From contig CAVVUC010000002.1 of assembly GCA_963751395.1 (NCBI GenBank), forward strand, positions 1,364,001-1,428,000: a DNA stretch of 64,000 nt. The letters run 5' to 3'. The translations under genes and the position numbers were made by a program. Under the pieces are notes generated by a model that saw only the letters and a program-made list of their open reading frames with translations, searched no databases and had not been told where the DNA came from. This document shows positions 19,601-28,970 of the stretch, one piece after another. This DNA comes from CAVVUC01 sp963751395 (GTDB lineage Bacteria > Verrucomicrobiota > Verrucomicrobiia > Chthoniobacterales > Chthoniobacteraceae). Position 1 is the stretch's first letter. Each line of letters begins with the position of its first letter.

Positions 19601-22600
19601 CGCCAATAACAGTGGCTACAAAAAGCTGGCCATCCAACTCTCCAACGTGACGAACACGACGCTCGCCGTGTGGTTTGTGCCGCTGGCTCCAGGTGAAAAT
19701 CCGCCGACGGGAACACCGACGATCACGGCACTGAATACGTGGAATCTCGCGGCAGAAAACGAAGCGCCCGTCGCGCTCGGCGCCGGCGCCAACAGCATCG
19801 GCAACGCTCCCGTGGATGTCGATCTGCGGGCGCTCGTGAGCGATGATTGGACGCCTGTGACGCAGTTGACCTTTGCGACGGGTGGTGCCGTCGGCGGCAC
19901 GGTGGCGATTCAGCCCGATGGATTCACCGCCCGTTTCACCCCGACAACCGGCTTCACCGGAGCACAGAGCTTTACCTTCACGGCCACGGATGCCGATGGT
20001 GCCACGAGCAATGTTGCCACCATTATCATCGGGGCCTCGCCCGTCATCACCAACTGGACGAGCGTTGCGAATGGGAACTGGAGCGCGGTTGCAAACTGGG
20101 AGGACAGCACTCCAGCGACAAGTTCACGCGGTAGCGAGGTGCGTGTGCTCAATGGCGTGACCCTCGCTGCGGGCGCTGCTTTTACCATTACCAATGACCT
20201 GACCGGCACCACGCAGATGAATGCGCTCTCGCTGCGCGGCAGTCACGCGAGTGGCAGCGCGACCGTGACGATGAGCGGCAATCCGCTGCAGTTCGTGACG
20301 AATGGATCGGTGCCGCCACGCATGGAGTTGAGCGGGCCGACCAGCAACTTCACCTACAACGTCAACCACAACATCGAACTGACCGCGGATACCACGTTCA
20401 ACGGAGCCAATTACGGGCGCGTGAACTTCAACGGTGTGCTCTCGGGCACTGGCGGCTTCACCCGCACGGGCAGCTACACGTATCTCTACTTTGGCGCTAA
20501 CAACACGTATCAAGGACCGACGGTTATCGGCTCGGCAGGGCTGACGGTGGGCTTGTCGGGCAGCACGGGCAGTCTGGGCACTGGTGATGTGACGACGAAC
20601 GGCACGATCACGTTTCAGCGGGCCAATGCTTACAATGTGACGAATCAAATCGGCGGCACGGGCGGCGTCATTCAATTTGGCACCGGCACGCTCACGCTGA
20701 ATCCGGAGAACACTTACACCGGCAGCACGCAGATATACGCGGGAGTGCTCGTCGCGGCTTCGCTGAACAGCGTGAATGGTGGCGATCCGTTGCTGCCTGC
20801 TAGCAGTCTCGGCGCACCGACATCTGCGGCAAGCGGCACCATCGGCCTCGCATCGGGTGTCAGCGCCACGCTGCGTTATGTCGGCACGGGTGAAACGACG
20901 GACCGCGTGGTGAATCTGCGCTCCAGCGCCAGTGGAACCATCGAGCACGCGGGCACGGGCTTGTTGAAGTTCAGCAGCGATCTCTCGGCCACCGGCACGA
21001 GCACAAAGACGCTCACGCTGACGGGTTCGACGACGGGCATTGGCGAACTCGCAGGCGCGGTGGTGGACAACAGCACGACGAACAAGACCAACCTCGCAAA
21101 GTCCGGCACGGGCACCTGGGTGCTCAGCGGTGCCTGCACTTACACTGGCACCACGGCGGTGAGCGCGGGTTCGCTCGTGGTCAACGGCAGCATCGCCAGC
21201 CCTGCCGCGCTCACCATCGGCAGCGGCGCGCGGCTCGCCGGCAGCGGCAGCATTGCATCGCCTGTCACGGTCACGGGCACAGGCACGCTGGCTCCCGGCA
21301 ATCCTTTTGGCGTGATGACCACGACGGGCACGATGAGTTTCGGTGCTGGGAGTCATTTGACATGGGAACTCGGCGGCAATGCGGGGGCACTCGCGGATGG
21401 CTTGAGCACGGGTGCTCTTAACATCACCGGCGGCGCGAAGATCGATGTCGTGCTCAACAGCGCGGGCAGCACGGTCAACTTCCTGCACAGCTTCTGGCGC
21501 ACGGCCCGCAGCATCCCGGTGGTGAGTGCGGCATCGGTGACGGGTAGCTTCTCACTCGGCACGACCAGCAATGATGCCGGGGGTCGCGATGCCTCGACGT
21601 ATGGCAGCTTTGCCCTGCAACACACGACCAACGGCGTGAACCTCCTTTGGACACCCAAACCTGGTTTCCCCGTGATCGATGACCCGACCATCACGCTTTC
21701 GTCGCCGGTGCAAAACGTCGTCTCGCTCATGGATGCGGCCTTGAGCCTGCGCCTGGCGGTCAACGCCACGGGCGGCGAGGGGACCACCGCGGCGTGGACA
21801 CAAGTCAGCGGCACTGGCATCGCGACGTTTGCCAATGCGTCTGCCGCCGACACGCAGGTCGGTTTTTCCGCCGCAGGCACTTACATCCTGCGTTGCACCG
21901 TGACGAATCAAGTCGGCACCACGAGCGCAGACATCACGGTTCTTGTGGCGCAGACGACAAGCATCGCGCTGCGCGATGGAGTCGAGGACTACACGCATCA
22001 AGCCACCTTCGTGCGTGGCGACGGAAGCACCTGGAACAGTGGTGCGCGGGATCAAGTGCTGATCGGTCGCACCAACGCGCCGTTCCGGTCCTTGCTCTCC
22101 TTTGACATCCCGGCGCTGGAGCCTGGATTCCGCATCGAAGGCGTCACGCTCGACTTTTGGATTGCGCAAGCCGGCACGGGCACGGGCACACTCGGCACAC
22201 TGAACCTCAGACGCCTGCTCGGCACCTTCGTCGAGGGCAACGGCGATGGCTTCAGCGCCAGCAACGGCACGGGCTCCGGCGCCGATTGGACCACGCGCAC
22301 CGGAGATCCGGCCGATCCTTGGACCGCTGCCGGCCTTGCGTCCGGCACCGACTACGATCCTGCCGTGCTCGCAACAGCCAGCGGCATCGTGCCCGCAAGT
22401 CTTGCCGTGGGATCACAGGTGACGCTGAGCAGCACCGGCACCGCCTTGAGAAACGCTGTGACCAATGCCGCCGGAGCCAGCGAGCCACTTGGCCTCCTGC
22501 TCACCAGCGCCTCCGACACCACGCTCGCGAATCATTTCATACGGTTCGCCTCGAACGACCATGTCACGCTCGAATGGCGGCCCCTGCTTACGATCGAGAT

Positions 22601-23083
22601 GAGCAATCGCCCCGCACCAAGCGTGAATCCCGGCTCCGCTCCGAGTGCGGTGGTTGGTGCCAACGTCGCATTGAACGGCAGCGTGACGGACGCCACGAGT
22701 TCGGCATGGAGTCTGGTCAGCGGCCCGGGGCAGGTCTGGTTCATCAATTCCACCACGATCAAGTTCAGCGCCCCTGGAGTCTATGTGCTGCGGCTCTCTG
22801 CAGTGAACGGAAACGGTGAAACCAGCCGCACACTCAGCGTGACCGTGACAGGCACCGCCCTGACACCCATCGAAGTGTGGCGGCAGAACAACTTCGGCAA
22901 TCATACGAACACCGGTACCGCTGCCGACACCTTCGACGCGAACCGCGACGGCGAGATGAACCTGATGGAATTTGCGACCGGCCAGAATCCGAACGCGGCG
23001 ACCACCCGACCCGCAACGCTTGTGAAAAACGGAGCAATCCTTGAATTCACCTACACCAAAAACAATGCGGCCACGGATGTGAC
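10481..23083 (+). repeat. Tandem duplication, two units of about 6.3 kb
   Basis: Units 10481-16801 and 16802-~23083 each start inside the C-terminal-module codons of the preceding gene (GAATGGAGCGACACGCTCGC) and run through a full PA14/heparinase-like gene. Identity is very high over the first kilobase or so and falls in the PATR part. The breakpoints lie in the shared C-terminal module, which suggests recombination between those repeats. Confidence 0.85.
10620..16944 (+). CDS. PA14/heparinase-II/III-like secreted protein, copy A (interrupted by a +1 frameshift)
   Basis: ATG 10620 overlaps the previous TGA. The signal peptide (residues 1-30) ends TTALAQ. Domains: PA14 (~31-170, LTGKYYD to KLEWASAS); a second PA14-like domain (~180-345, TRVTGFIRAPVSGSYTFAVSGD); an alpha/alpha toroid (~355-640, YAYDWLYPYWD); a heparinase II/III-like beta-sandwich (~680-940, YYRNRAEGHNCLIVN); a cadherin-like domain; PATR repeats; an Ig-like domain; DNRLRE; and the shared C-terminal module. 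Polysaccharide lyase activity on an acidic glycan is inferred. The usual SHGHxDAG motif reads SHGMLQSCT here. A one-base insertion in the TTT at 15931-15933 shifts frame inside DNRLRE: frame 1 stops at 15992, and the remainder continues in another frame to 16944. Removing one T restores GNFVEGNGDG, as in copy B. It may be a pseudogene or a sequence error. Confidence 0.8.
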
Positions 23084-23237
23084 CTTTATCGTGGAGTGGA
23101 GCGACACGCTCGCCGCCGGAAGCTGGAGCAATGGCGGCGTCACGGAGCAATCGCTCGGCGGCAACACGGTGAAGGCTGTCGTTCCCGCAGGCTCCGGTCC
23201 GAAACGCTTTGTTCGTTTGAGAGTCACCCAGCCTTGA
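16941..23237 (+). CDS. PA14/heparinase-II/III-like secreted protein, copy B (intact)
   Basis: This is the tandem paralogue of the preceding gene, 2,098 residues and uninterrupted. Its ATG lies in an ATGA overlap. The order is the same: signal peptide, PA14, PA14-like, alpha/alpha toroid (YAYDWLYPYWD, NNIGILNDSGF), heparinase II/III-like beta-sandwich (YYRNRAEGHNCLIVN), cadherin-like domain (TPTTGFTGAQSFTFTATD), PATR block, passenger end block, Ig-like domain, DNRLRE (LRDGVEDYTHQATFVRGD) and the shared C-terminal module (DANRDGEMNLMEFATG to RFVRLRVTQP). The metal-site-like motif reads SHGMLQCGT, degenerate as in copy A, so catalysis may differ from the 33973 paralogue. The PATR region has diverged more than the N-terminal half. 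The toroid plus sandwich is characteristic of uronic-acid polysaccharide lyases; the substrate is not determinable from sequence alone. Confidence 0.82.
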   Translation: MTSSFLMAVGNRAARLVVALALLATTALAQTGTGLTGKYYDAADFTALVTTRTDAAVNFDFGSAIPAGTAITAADSYSVAWSGQIEAAYSELYTFFLTADDGARLWVNDELIVQRTFPQGTGEMRGQTRLKAGHRVNVRVELIQNTGSARVKLEWASASQTRQVVPTNRLYPTTEIPNGGSVMREVWTALSGTSIGTMTSNANYPNKPASREFLTSFECLAQNWEDSYGTRVTGFIRAPVSGSYTFAVSGDEVVQLYLSTDANPANKSLIASTTTATAFRDFAASASQQSAPRTLVGGQRYYVELLHKEAAGDDHWSVGWMQPGDSTFSIIPGTVLMMPNTDLATPSTSNYFNTLATEQPRLGCTRERFTWLKQQYLSPTASNAKTRAQAIVSMANSDVADNTRHYGNEIPRLALAWWLTGNSVYAEKVWTNVQETMATGDLTVKWKGFTLRQVAYAYDWLYPYWDSTRRATLLNFLVTKGLNSQANTYGNNIGILNDSGFIMTALAVGTGNEGAAEPDLSQAVSQLQQKIDQWEPNAGAWMEGTDYGILAKLGLADGMQSIETALGSSFGVGRNPGFFTERREPLTIASNTRQRFTFSDIGTGSNNVMGWANWWARRYDALEVFDFSRQVGNSTWNALLLPETTSSPASVGMNPDTCFHGPADCVEKGLMQHVATLREKWTDSKATWVGGMGGTYMSHGMLQCGTFQMSARGVNWFVDLKSESYDVPNHGGTTPVAGADRWDYYRNRAEGHNCLIVNPTSQPDRIWNAPSAPMIHYQSAQNGQRSFAIWDLTNNITGVTKVQRGIQLLGRRKQVLIQDEIVHPTPTTCWWFAHFGASVATSISADGTSVTLTSGAERLWGKIVSGGGVWTVRDALPLPTSPAPPENANNSGYKKLAIQLSNVTNTTLAVWFVPLAPGENPPTGTPTITALNTWNLAAENEAPVALGAGANSIGNAPVDVDLRALVSDDWTPVTQLTFATGGAVGGTVAIQPDGFTARFTPTTGFTGAQSFTFTATDADGATSNVATIIIGASPVITNWTSVANGNWSAVANWEDSTPATSSRGSEVRVLNGVTLAAGAAFTITNDLTGTTQMNALSLRGSHASGSATVTMSGNPLQFVTNGSVPPRMELSGPTSNFTYNVNHNIELTADTTFNGANYGRVNFNGVLSGTGGFTRTGSYTYLYFGANNTYQGPTVIGSAGLTVGLSGSTGSLGTGDVTTNGTITFQRANAYNVTNQIGGTGGVIQFGTGTLTLNPENTYTGSTQIYAGVLVAASLNSVNGGDPLLPASSLGAPTSAASGTIGLASGVSATLRYVGTGETTDRVVNLRSSASGTIEHAGTGLLKFSSDLSATGTSTKTLTLTGSTTGIGELAGAVVDNSTTNKTNLAKSGTGTWVLSGACTYTGTTAVSAGSLVVNGSIASPAALTIGSGARLAGSGSIASPVTVTGTGTLAPGNPFGVMTTTGTMSFGAGSHLTWELGGNAGALADGLSTGALNITGGAKIDVVLNSAGSTVNFLHSFWRTARSIPVVSAASVTGSFSLGTTSNDAGGRDASTYGSFALQHTTNGVNLLWTPKPGFPVIDDPTITLSSPVQNVVSLMDAALSLRLAVNATGGEGTTAAWTQVSGTGIATFANASAADTQVGFSAAGTYILRCTVTNQVGTTSADITVLVAQTTSIALRDGVEDYTHQATFVRGDGSTWNSGARDQVLIGRTNAPFRSLLSFDIPALEPGFRIEGVTLDFWIAQAGTGTGTLGTLNLRRLLGTFVEGNGDGFSASNGTGSGADWTTRTGDPADPWTAAGLASGTDYDPAVLATASGIVPASLAVGSQVTLSSTGTALRNAVTNAAGASEPLGLLLTSASDTTLANHFIRFASNDHVTLEWRPLLTIEMSNRPAPSVNPGSAPSAVVGANVALNGSVTDATSSAWSLVSGPGQVWFINSTTIKFSAPGVYVLRLSAVNGNGETSRTLSVTVTGTALTPIEVWRQNNFGNHTNTGTAADTFDANRDGEMNLMEFATGQNPNAATTRPATLVKNGAILEFTYTKNNAATDVTFIVEWSDTLAAGSWSNGGVTEQSLGGNTVKAVVPAGSGPKRFVRLRVTQP

Positions 23238-23328
23238 GCGGCCACTGAACCTATGCATCGTCAGAAACGTAAAACCGGGGGGACAGGCAAGGCGATGCTC
23301 GCCTTCAGCCCGAACACCGCGATTGAGG

Positions 23329-23543
23329 CCCGGAGGGCCGGATCGACATTAGCCGGTGGTGGAGCAAGGAACGAGCAGAACCACCGGGAACCGGCCATCC
23401 CAGAGCATTCGCCCCGGCAAGGGCGACGGAACCGGCGACGATCACACGTTCCTCCGCACCCTCCGGGGCGGTGCGCTTTTGTGCGCCGATCCGGTGGTTT
23501 CGCCTGGCTTCACCACCGGCTAATTTCCGGCTGTCCCTCCGGG
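23329..23543. repeat. Nested long inverted-repeat element between copy B and the GH128-like gene
   Basis: The 324 bases after 23237 hold a structured repeat. Outer arms are CCCGGAGGG (23329-23337) and CCCTCCGGG (23535-23543). Next are 17-base arms at 23349-23365 and 23507-23523 with one mismatch, then AACCACCGG (23379-23387) with CCGGTGGTT (23491-23499). Inside are small hairpins CGCCC/GGGCG (23410-23425) and CGCACC/GGTGCG (23455-23475). It is open in the downstream gene's frame, giving an Arg/Pro-rich translation unlike a real domain, so it is probably a mobile or dispersed element rather than protein. Confidence 0.75.
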
Positions 23544-23561
23544 ACAAAACACTCGCTGTCA

Positions 23562-26500
23562 TTGCGAATCGCGGCGTTCGCGTTTTCTTTGCTGGCGGTG
23601 CTTTTGCTCGCCACCGGTCACGCGGCGGCGCAGCGGGTGAATCTGGCGAAGTTCCAATCGGTCAGCGCGGATTCCAACTCGGGCGACTATTATCCGATCT
23701 ATGCCGTGGATGGCGTGTTGGGGAACGACAACCGCTGGATCAGCGACAGCACCGGACCGCACTGGCTTCAGATTGATTTTCCCATCCCGTTTCAGTTTGG
23801 CAGCGCGCATGTGTTCACCGGCTTGAACGACGGCTATCCGATCGCCAATTTTTCGCTGCAATACTACGACGGCGCGGCGTGGGTCACGTTTCCCGGCGGC
23901 AGCGTGTCGGGCAACACGGCCACGGAGCGCAACGTCGTTTTCACTTCGCCCGTGACCGCGAGCAAGGTGCGGCTTTACACGACGGACACGACGGCGCGGA
24001 TCAAGGAGATCGAGTTTTTTTCAACCGAAGCGGCGAGTTATCCGTTGGGGACCGATGTCCGGCTCGACCTCGCGAAACAACATCTCGCAACCGCAAGTTC
24101 GGTTTCCTCGACCAACTACGCGCGGAACGCCGTGGACGGTTTCGTGGCCGACTCGTCCGCGTGGATCAGCACCAGCGGCACCGGCCCGCACACGCTGGAG
24201 ATTGATTTGATCACAACCACGACGATTGGCAGCGCGCATCTTTACTGCGGGCTGGCGGGGCAGTCTGCGACGGTCATCCCGAGCTTTTCGTTGCAGTATT
24301 TCGACGGCACGACCTGGGTGAATTTCAGCGGCGGTGTAGTGACGGGAAACACGCAACTGGAGCGGCAGATCAATTTCACAACGCCGGCCTCCGCGTCGAA
24401 AGTGCGCCTGCTTGTTTCCGGCTCCGGCCCGGTGCGCGTGCGCGAGCTTGCGTTCTTTCCGGCGAATGGCGGAGCGAATTATCCGCTTTGGACGGACGTG
24501 TCCTTGTCCGCGCCGCCGGTGCAGGAGGCCGAGACTTACAGCGATTCGTTTTACAAGCTCGTGCATCGCGGCGACGGACTTGTGCTCGACAGCGGCACGG
24601 CGGGGTCGGCGCTCGCGACCACGGGCACGAGTTACGAGCAGCAGTATCAAGTGCTGCTCAATGTCGGCACGGACACGTTTCGCATTCGCAACCGAAACAG
24701 CGGCCTCTGCCTCGAACCGCTCGCGGCGTCGAGGACTAGCGGCGCGGCGGTGGTCGAGAGCAACTACACCGGACTGCCGCATCAGTCGTGGAGACTCGTT
24801 TCGGGAACGGGCGGCTACGTGCAAATCGCAAACGTCTGGAGCGGCATGGCGCTCGATCTTGCCACGTCGGGAACGGCGGGCGGCGGGGTGGTTCAAAAGA
24901 CGGCGACCAGCGGCACGAGCCAGCATTGGACGATCACTTACGTCACGAATTTTCCGAAGAAGGGGCTCGCGGGATGGACCGGTGACGCGTCGAGGTTAAA
25001 GGTGTCCTGGCATTACAACTGGGGATTGAATCGTCCGACGACCCTGCCCGCGAGCGTGCAATTTCTCCCGATGCAGTGGGGCGATTACTACTACAACACG
25101 CTGCCGAAATACTTCCCGCAATGGTGGGGCGACGGCGACGCGACGATGTTCCTCGGCTTTAACGAACCGGATCACACCGACCAGTCGAACATGAGTGTCG
25201 ATACCGTGCTCAACCGCTGGCCGCGGCTCGAGATGGCGAACGTGCCGCAGGTGAGTCCCGCGCCCGCGAATCCGCTGGGCACATGGATGACGGATTACAT
25301 GACGCGCTCCGATGCGCTCGGCAATCGCAACGACTACGTGGCGACGCACCAGTATGTCAGCCCGAGCGCGGATGGTTTGATCACCACGCTTACCAACATC
25401 CACAATGCTTACGGCCGGCCCGTCTTGATTACGGAGTTTGCCGTGAAGGACTGGAGCGGCACCGCGACGTGGACGGAGGAGCAGGTTTACACATTTTTCG
25501 CCGAAGCGCTCTGGCGGCTCGAAGGGCTGACCTGGCTGAAGCGCTACGCCTATTATCCATACGGGAACGGCGCGCGTCCGGCGACTCCGCAAACTCCGTC
25601 CGGGCCGACGAGCTACGCCTTTTTGCCCGACGGAAGTCTGTCGCCGATCGGCGAACTCTACGCGGCATGGGACGGCGACACGACGATCCGGGCGAACACG
25701 AATTATTTCATTCACAACAAATCGACGCACGACCGGCTGTTGAATCCGCTCTCCGGCTCGACGCCCGCCTCGGCGGACATGGATTCGCGTGGCGGCAGCG
25801 CGCAGTGGCTTCTTGTTTCCGCGCCGACCGCGGGCCGCTATTACATTTCCGCCGCGCGCGACTCGCGACGCCTGTCCTGGAGCGGCTCGGCGTTGAGCCT
25901 TGTCGCGGGCAGCACGACGGGCGCGAGCGTGGAATGGCGAACCACCAGCTATGCGAACGGCTGGTATTACATCGAGCACGTCTCCACCGGACGCCGCCTG
26001 AATTTGAATGGCGCGACACCCGCAACGGCGGCGAGCACAACTGCCGACGACACGGTGCGCTGGCGTTTCATCAAGCCGTATTACGTGGACGGACCGAATG
26101 TCGCGCCGATCCTCGCGCCGGTGGGCAGCTACACGATCAGCGCCAACCTGGCGTTGACGGTTCCGATGTCGGCCACCGATCTCGATTCGCCGCCGCAGAC
26201 GTTGACCTACAGCCTCGATGCCGCGCCGACGGGAGCGACGATCGATCCGGTCAGCGGATTGTTCGCGTGGACGCCGACGGTCGCGCAGGCCGGCGGCACG
26301 AACACCGTGATCGTGCGCGTCGCCGACAACGCCGTTCCGAGCCTGAGCGCCACGCAGAGTTTTGTCGTGACCGTGCTTCCGCTGAACCAGCCGAACCAGC
26401 TTGTGCTCAGGGCGGGCAGCGTGGAGTTGAACGGCGTCACTCTCGATTCGAGCAACGCTGCGCGCTGCATTCACATTCTCGATGACAACCCGACTTTGAG

Positions 26501-28970
26501 CGACACCGCGACGCTCATCAGCGGCAATCAATACAGCTCGGGCGGGGCGATGATTCACCGGTCGCTGCTTTCGTTCGACCTTTCACCGGTCGGCAATCTC
26601 GCGGGTCCCGCGAGCGTCACGGTGCAGAGCGCGCAGGTGGTGCTGCAAAGCTTTTCCATCGACGGCACGGCGATGACGCATGAGCTGCGGCTCACCGATC
26701 CGTTCGGCGCCGGCGCGAACTGGAACACCACCGACGGCACGAACGCGTGGCCGGCGGCTGGCGGGACGCTCAGCACAGTGCTGGCGACGAATTACGTCAC
26801 CACGACCGGAACGAAAACATGGGGCTCGAACACGAACTTGATCAACGCCGTCGCGCTCGCGCTGTCGGACACGTCGCAGGCGCTTTACACGATCCTTCGT
26901 GCGCAGGGGGAATGGAACGGAGACGCGCGCAGCCAGTTCCGCAGCGCGACTTACACGACGAATCCCGATCAGCGTCCGCAGCTCTTGATCAACTTCACAC
27001 TCGACGCTCCGTTGCCCGCGTTGACGTGGTCGGGCTCGGCGACCGGAACCTGGAACACGACCGGCACGTCCGCCGACTGGAATCCCAGCCCCGCCGCCTA
27101 CAAGGAAGCCGGCACGGCGATTGTGCGGCGGGGAAACGCGGTCACCTTCGATGATTCCGCGACGGATTTTTCCGTGAACCTGACGAGCATCGTAAAGCCG
27201 GAGTCACTCACCCTGAACAACACCGCCAACGCCTTTTCGATCTCCGGCACCGGCAGCATCAGCGGGCCGACCGGCCTCGCGAAGAGCGGCACCCATTCGT
27301 TGACGCTCGCGACGGCAAACGCCTTCACCGGCGGCGTCACCATCAGCAGCGGCGTGCTGCGCATCACCCGCCCGGAAGCACTGGGCAGCGGCGCCAAGAC
27401 CGTCACCCTCAGAAGCGGCAGCGACAAGCTGCTCGAACTCGATGGCTCCACCGGCAACATCACCCTGCCACCCACCATCAGCTTTCTGACCAGCGGCATC
27501 AACGGAGTCATCCGCAATACCGCCGGCAACAACACCATCGCCGGAGCGTTCACCATGACCGACGGCAATGGCAACACCCGGATCATTAGCGATGGCGGCG
27601 CACTCACCCTTTCCGGCAACATCTCCGCCAACATCTCATCCCGGGTCCTCGACCTCTCCGGCACATCCACCGCCGCCAACACCTTCAGCGGCGTGCTTTC
27701 CAACACGAGCACCCCGGCGCTCACCAAAACCGGTGCCGGCACCTGGACCCTCTCCGGGGCGAACACCTACGGCGGCGCGACCACCGTCACCGCCGGCACG
27801 CTCAAGCTCGCGCACGACAGCGCCCTGGGCTCCACCGCCGCGCGAACCACCGTCAGCACCGGAGCCAGACTCCAGATCGAGGGCGTCGATCTGAACATCC
27901 CGGAAAACCTCACGCTCGGCACCGGCGGAACCGCCGGAGTCACTGTCGAGAACGTCAGCGGCAACAATACCCTCAGCGGTGCCATTACCCGCGATGGACT
28001 GCTCAATTTCCTCTCAACCGCCGGCAGGCTCACCATCCAAAGCGCCATCGGCAACACCAACAATTCCGTGAACCTCCAGGGCGATGGCGACGGGGAAATC
28101 AGCGGCGCGATCACGCTTGCCTACGCCCTCAATAAATCCGGAAACGGCACGTGGACACTCTCCGGACCTGGCACTTACACCGGCGCGACGACCATCAGCG
28201 GCGGCACGCTCGCGCTCAGCGGCAGCCTCGCGGGCAGCGTTGCAGTGAATGGCGGCTCGTTCGCTCCGCAAGGCACGCCCGGCGTCGGCGGCAATCTCAC
28301 CGTCAGCGGAAGCGGCGCGTTGCAGGTGCGGATCAGCGGCGCAACAGCCGGCTCGCAATACGACCAGCTTGCGGTGAGTGGAACCGTCGCGCTGTCCGGC
28401 GCGCTCAACGTCACTGCCGGCGAGGGTCTCGTCGCGGGCAGCAGTTTTACGATCATCAACCACACCGGCCCCGGCGCGATTGCCGGTGTCTTCATTGGCA
28501 AACCGAACAACAGCATTTTCAGTTCGGGCGGCTATTCGTGGGGCATCACTTACACAGGCGGCGACGGCAACGACGTGGTGCTCAGCATCGCCACCGCGCT
28601 CGACTCGTGGCGTTACACCAACTTCGGAAAGACCGGCAACAGCGGCACCGCCGCCGACACCGCGGATGCCAACGCCGATGGAGAAAACAACCTCTTCGAG
28701 TTCGCGACTGGACAGGATCCAAACGCCGCGACGACCAGGCCCGGCACACTCGTGAAGAATGGAGCGAGCCTCGAATACACTTACACGCGCAACCCGTCCG
28801 CGATCGGCGCCGTGAGTTACATCGTGGAATGGAGCGACTCGCTCGCGGCGGGAAGCTGGAGCAGCAACCTTGTCAGCGAGCAATCGCTTGACGACAACAA
28901 AGTGAAGGCTTTCGTTCCCGCGGGCTCCGGTCCGAAACGCTTCGTTCGTTTGAGAGTCACCCAACCATGA
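23562..28970 (+). CDS. Secreted GH128-like (Asl1/Glyco_hydro_cc) glucanase with discoidin, ricin, DNRLRE and PATR modules
   Basis: The TTG at 23562 is used because the signal peptide (LRIAAFAFSLLAVLLLATGHAAAQ) starts there. ATG 23253 is in frame but would add ~103 residues read through a palindromic repeat. About 1,802 residues: two F5/8-type-C domains (~27-150, ~165-300), a ricin-type lectin domain (~320-465), a GH128-like TIM barrel (~470-705), a second lectin-like domain (~712-840), a cadherin/He_PIG domain, DNRLRE (~946-1145), PATR (~1150-1670) and the shared C-terminal module. The GH128 call rests on FLGFNEPDHTDQSN (acid/base Glu ~535) and VLITEFAVKDW (nucleophile Glu ~625). The family cleaves beta-1,3-glucan. 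The three carbohydrate-binding-like modules suggest tight attachment to insoluble glycan. Its TGA overlaps the next ATG. Confidence 0.8.
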   Translation: MRIAAFAFSLLAVLLLATGHAAAQRVNLAKFQSVSADSNSGDYYPIYAVDGVLGNDNRWISDSTGPHWLQIDFPIPFQFGSAHVFTGLNDGYPIANFSLQYYDGAAWVTFPGGSVSGNTATERNVVFTSPVTASKVRLYTTDTTARIKEIEFFSTEAASYPLGTDVRLDLAKQHLATASSVSSTNYARNAVDGFVADSSAWISTSGTGPHTLEIDLITTTTIGSAHLYCGLAGQSATVIPSFSLQYFDGTTWVNFSGGVVTGNTQLERQINFTTPASASKVRLLVSGSGPVRVRELAFFPANGGANYPLWTDVSLSAPPVQEAETYSDSFYKLVHRGDGLVLDSGTAGSALATTGTSYEQQYQVLLNVGTDTFRIRNRNSGLCLEPLAASRTSGAAVVESNYTGLPHQSWRLVSGTGGYVQIANVWSGMALDLATSGTAGGGVVQKTATSGTSQHWTITYVTNFPKKGLAGWTGDASRLKVSWHYNWGLNRPTTLPASVQFLPMQWGDYYYNTLPKYFPQWWGDGDATMFLGFNEPDHTDQSNMSVDTVLNRWPRLEMANVPQVSPAPANPLGTWMTDYMTRSDALGNRNDYVATHQYVSPSADGLITTLTNIHNAYGRPVLITEFAVKDWSGTATWTEEQVYTFFAEALWRLEGLTWLKRYAYYPYGNGARPATPQTPSGPTSYAFLPDGSLSPIGELYAAWDGDTTIRANTNYFIHNKSTHDRLLNPLSGSTPASADMDSRGGSAQWLLVSAPTAGRYYISAARDSRRLSWSGSALSLVAGSTTGASVEWRTTSYANGWYYIEHVSTGRRLNLNGATPATAASTTADDTVRWRFIKPYYVDGPNVAPILAPVGSYTISANLALTVPMSATDLDSPPQTLTYSLDAAPTGATIDPVSGLFAWTPTVAQAGGTNTVIVRVADNAVPSLSATQSFVVTVLPLNQPNQLVLRAGSVELNGVTLDSSNAARCIHILDDNPTLSDTATLISGNQYSSGGAMIHRSLLSFDLSPVGNLAGPASVTVQSAQVVLQSFSIDGTAMTHELRLTDPFGAGANWNTTDGTNAWPAAGGTLSTVLATNYVTTTGTKTWGSNTNLINAVALALSDTSQALYTILRAQGEWNGDARSQFRSATYTTNPDQRPQLLINFTLDAPLPALTWSGSATGTWNTTGTSADWNPSPAAYKEAGTAIVRRGNAVTFDDSATDFSVNLTSIVKPESLTLNNTANAFSISGTGSISGPTGLAKSGTHSLTLATANAFTGGVTISSGVLRITRPEALGSGAKTVTLRSGSDKLLELDGSTGNITLPPTISFLTSGINGVIRNTAGNNTIAGAFTMTDGNGNTRIISDGGALTLSGNISANISSRVLDLSGTSTAANTFSGVLSNTSTPALTKTGAGTWTLSGANTYGGATTVTAGTLKLAHDSALGSTAARTTVSTGARLQIEGVDLNIPENLTLGTGGTAGVTVENVSGNNTLSGAITRDGLLNFLSTAGRLTIQSAIGNTNNSVNLQGDGDGEISGAITLAYALNKSGNGTWTLSGPGTYTGATTISGGTLALSGSLAGSVAVNGGSFAPQGTPGVGGNLTVSGSGALQVRISGATAGSQYDQLAVSGTVALSGALNVTAGEGLVAGSSFTIINHTGPGAIAGVFIGKPNNSIFSSGGYSWGITYTGGDGNDVVLSIATALDSWRYTNFGKTGNSGTAADTADANADGENNLFEFATGQDPNAATTRPGTLVKNGASLEYTYTRNPSAIGAVSYIVEWSDSLAAGSWSSNLVSEQSLDDNKVKAFVPAGSGPKRFVRLRVTQP

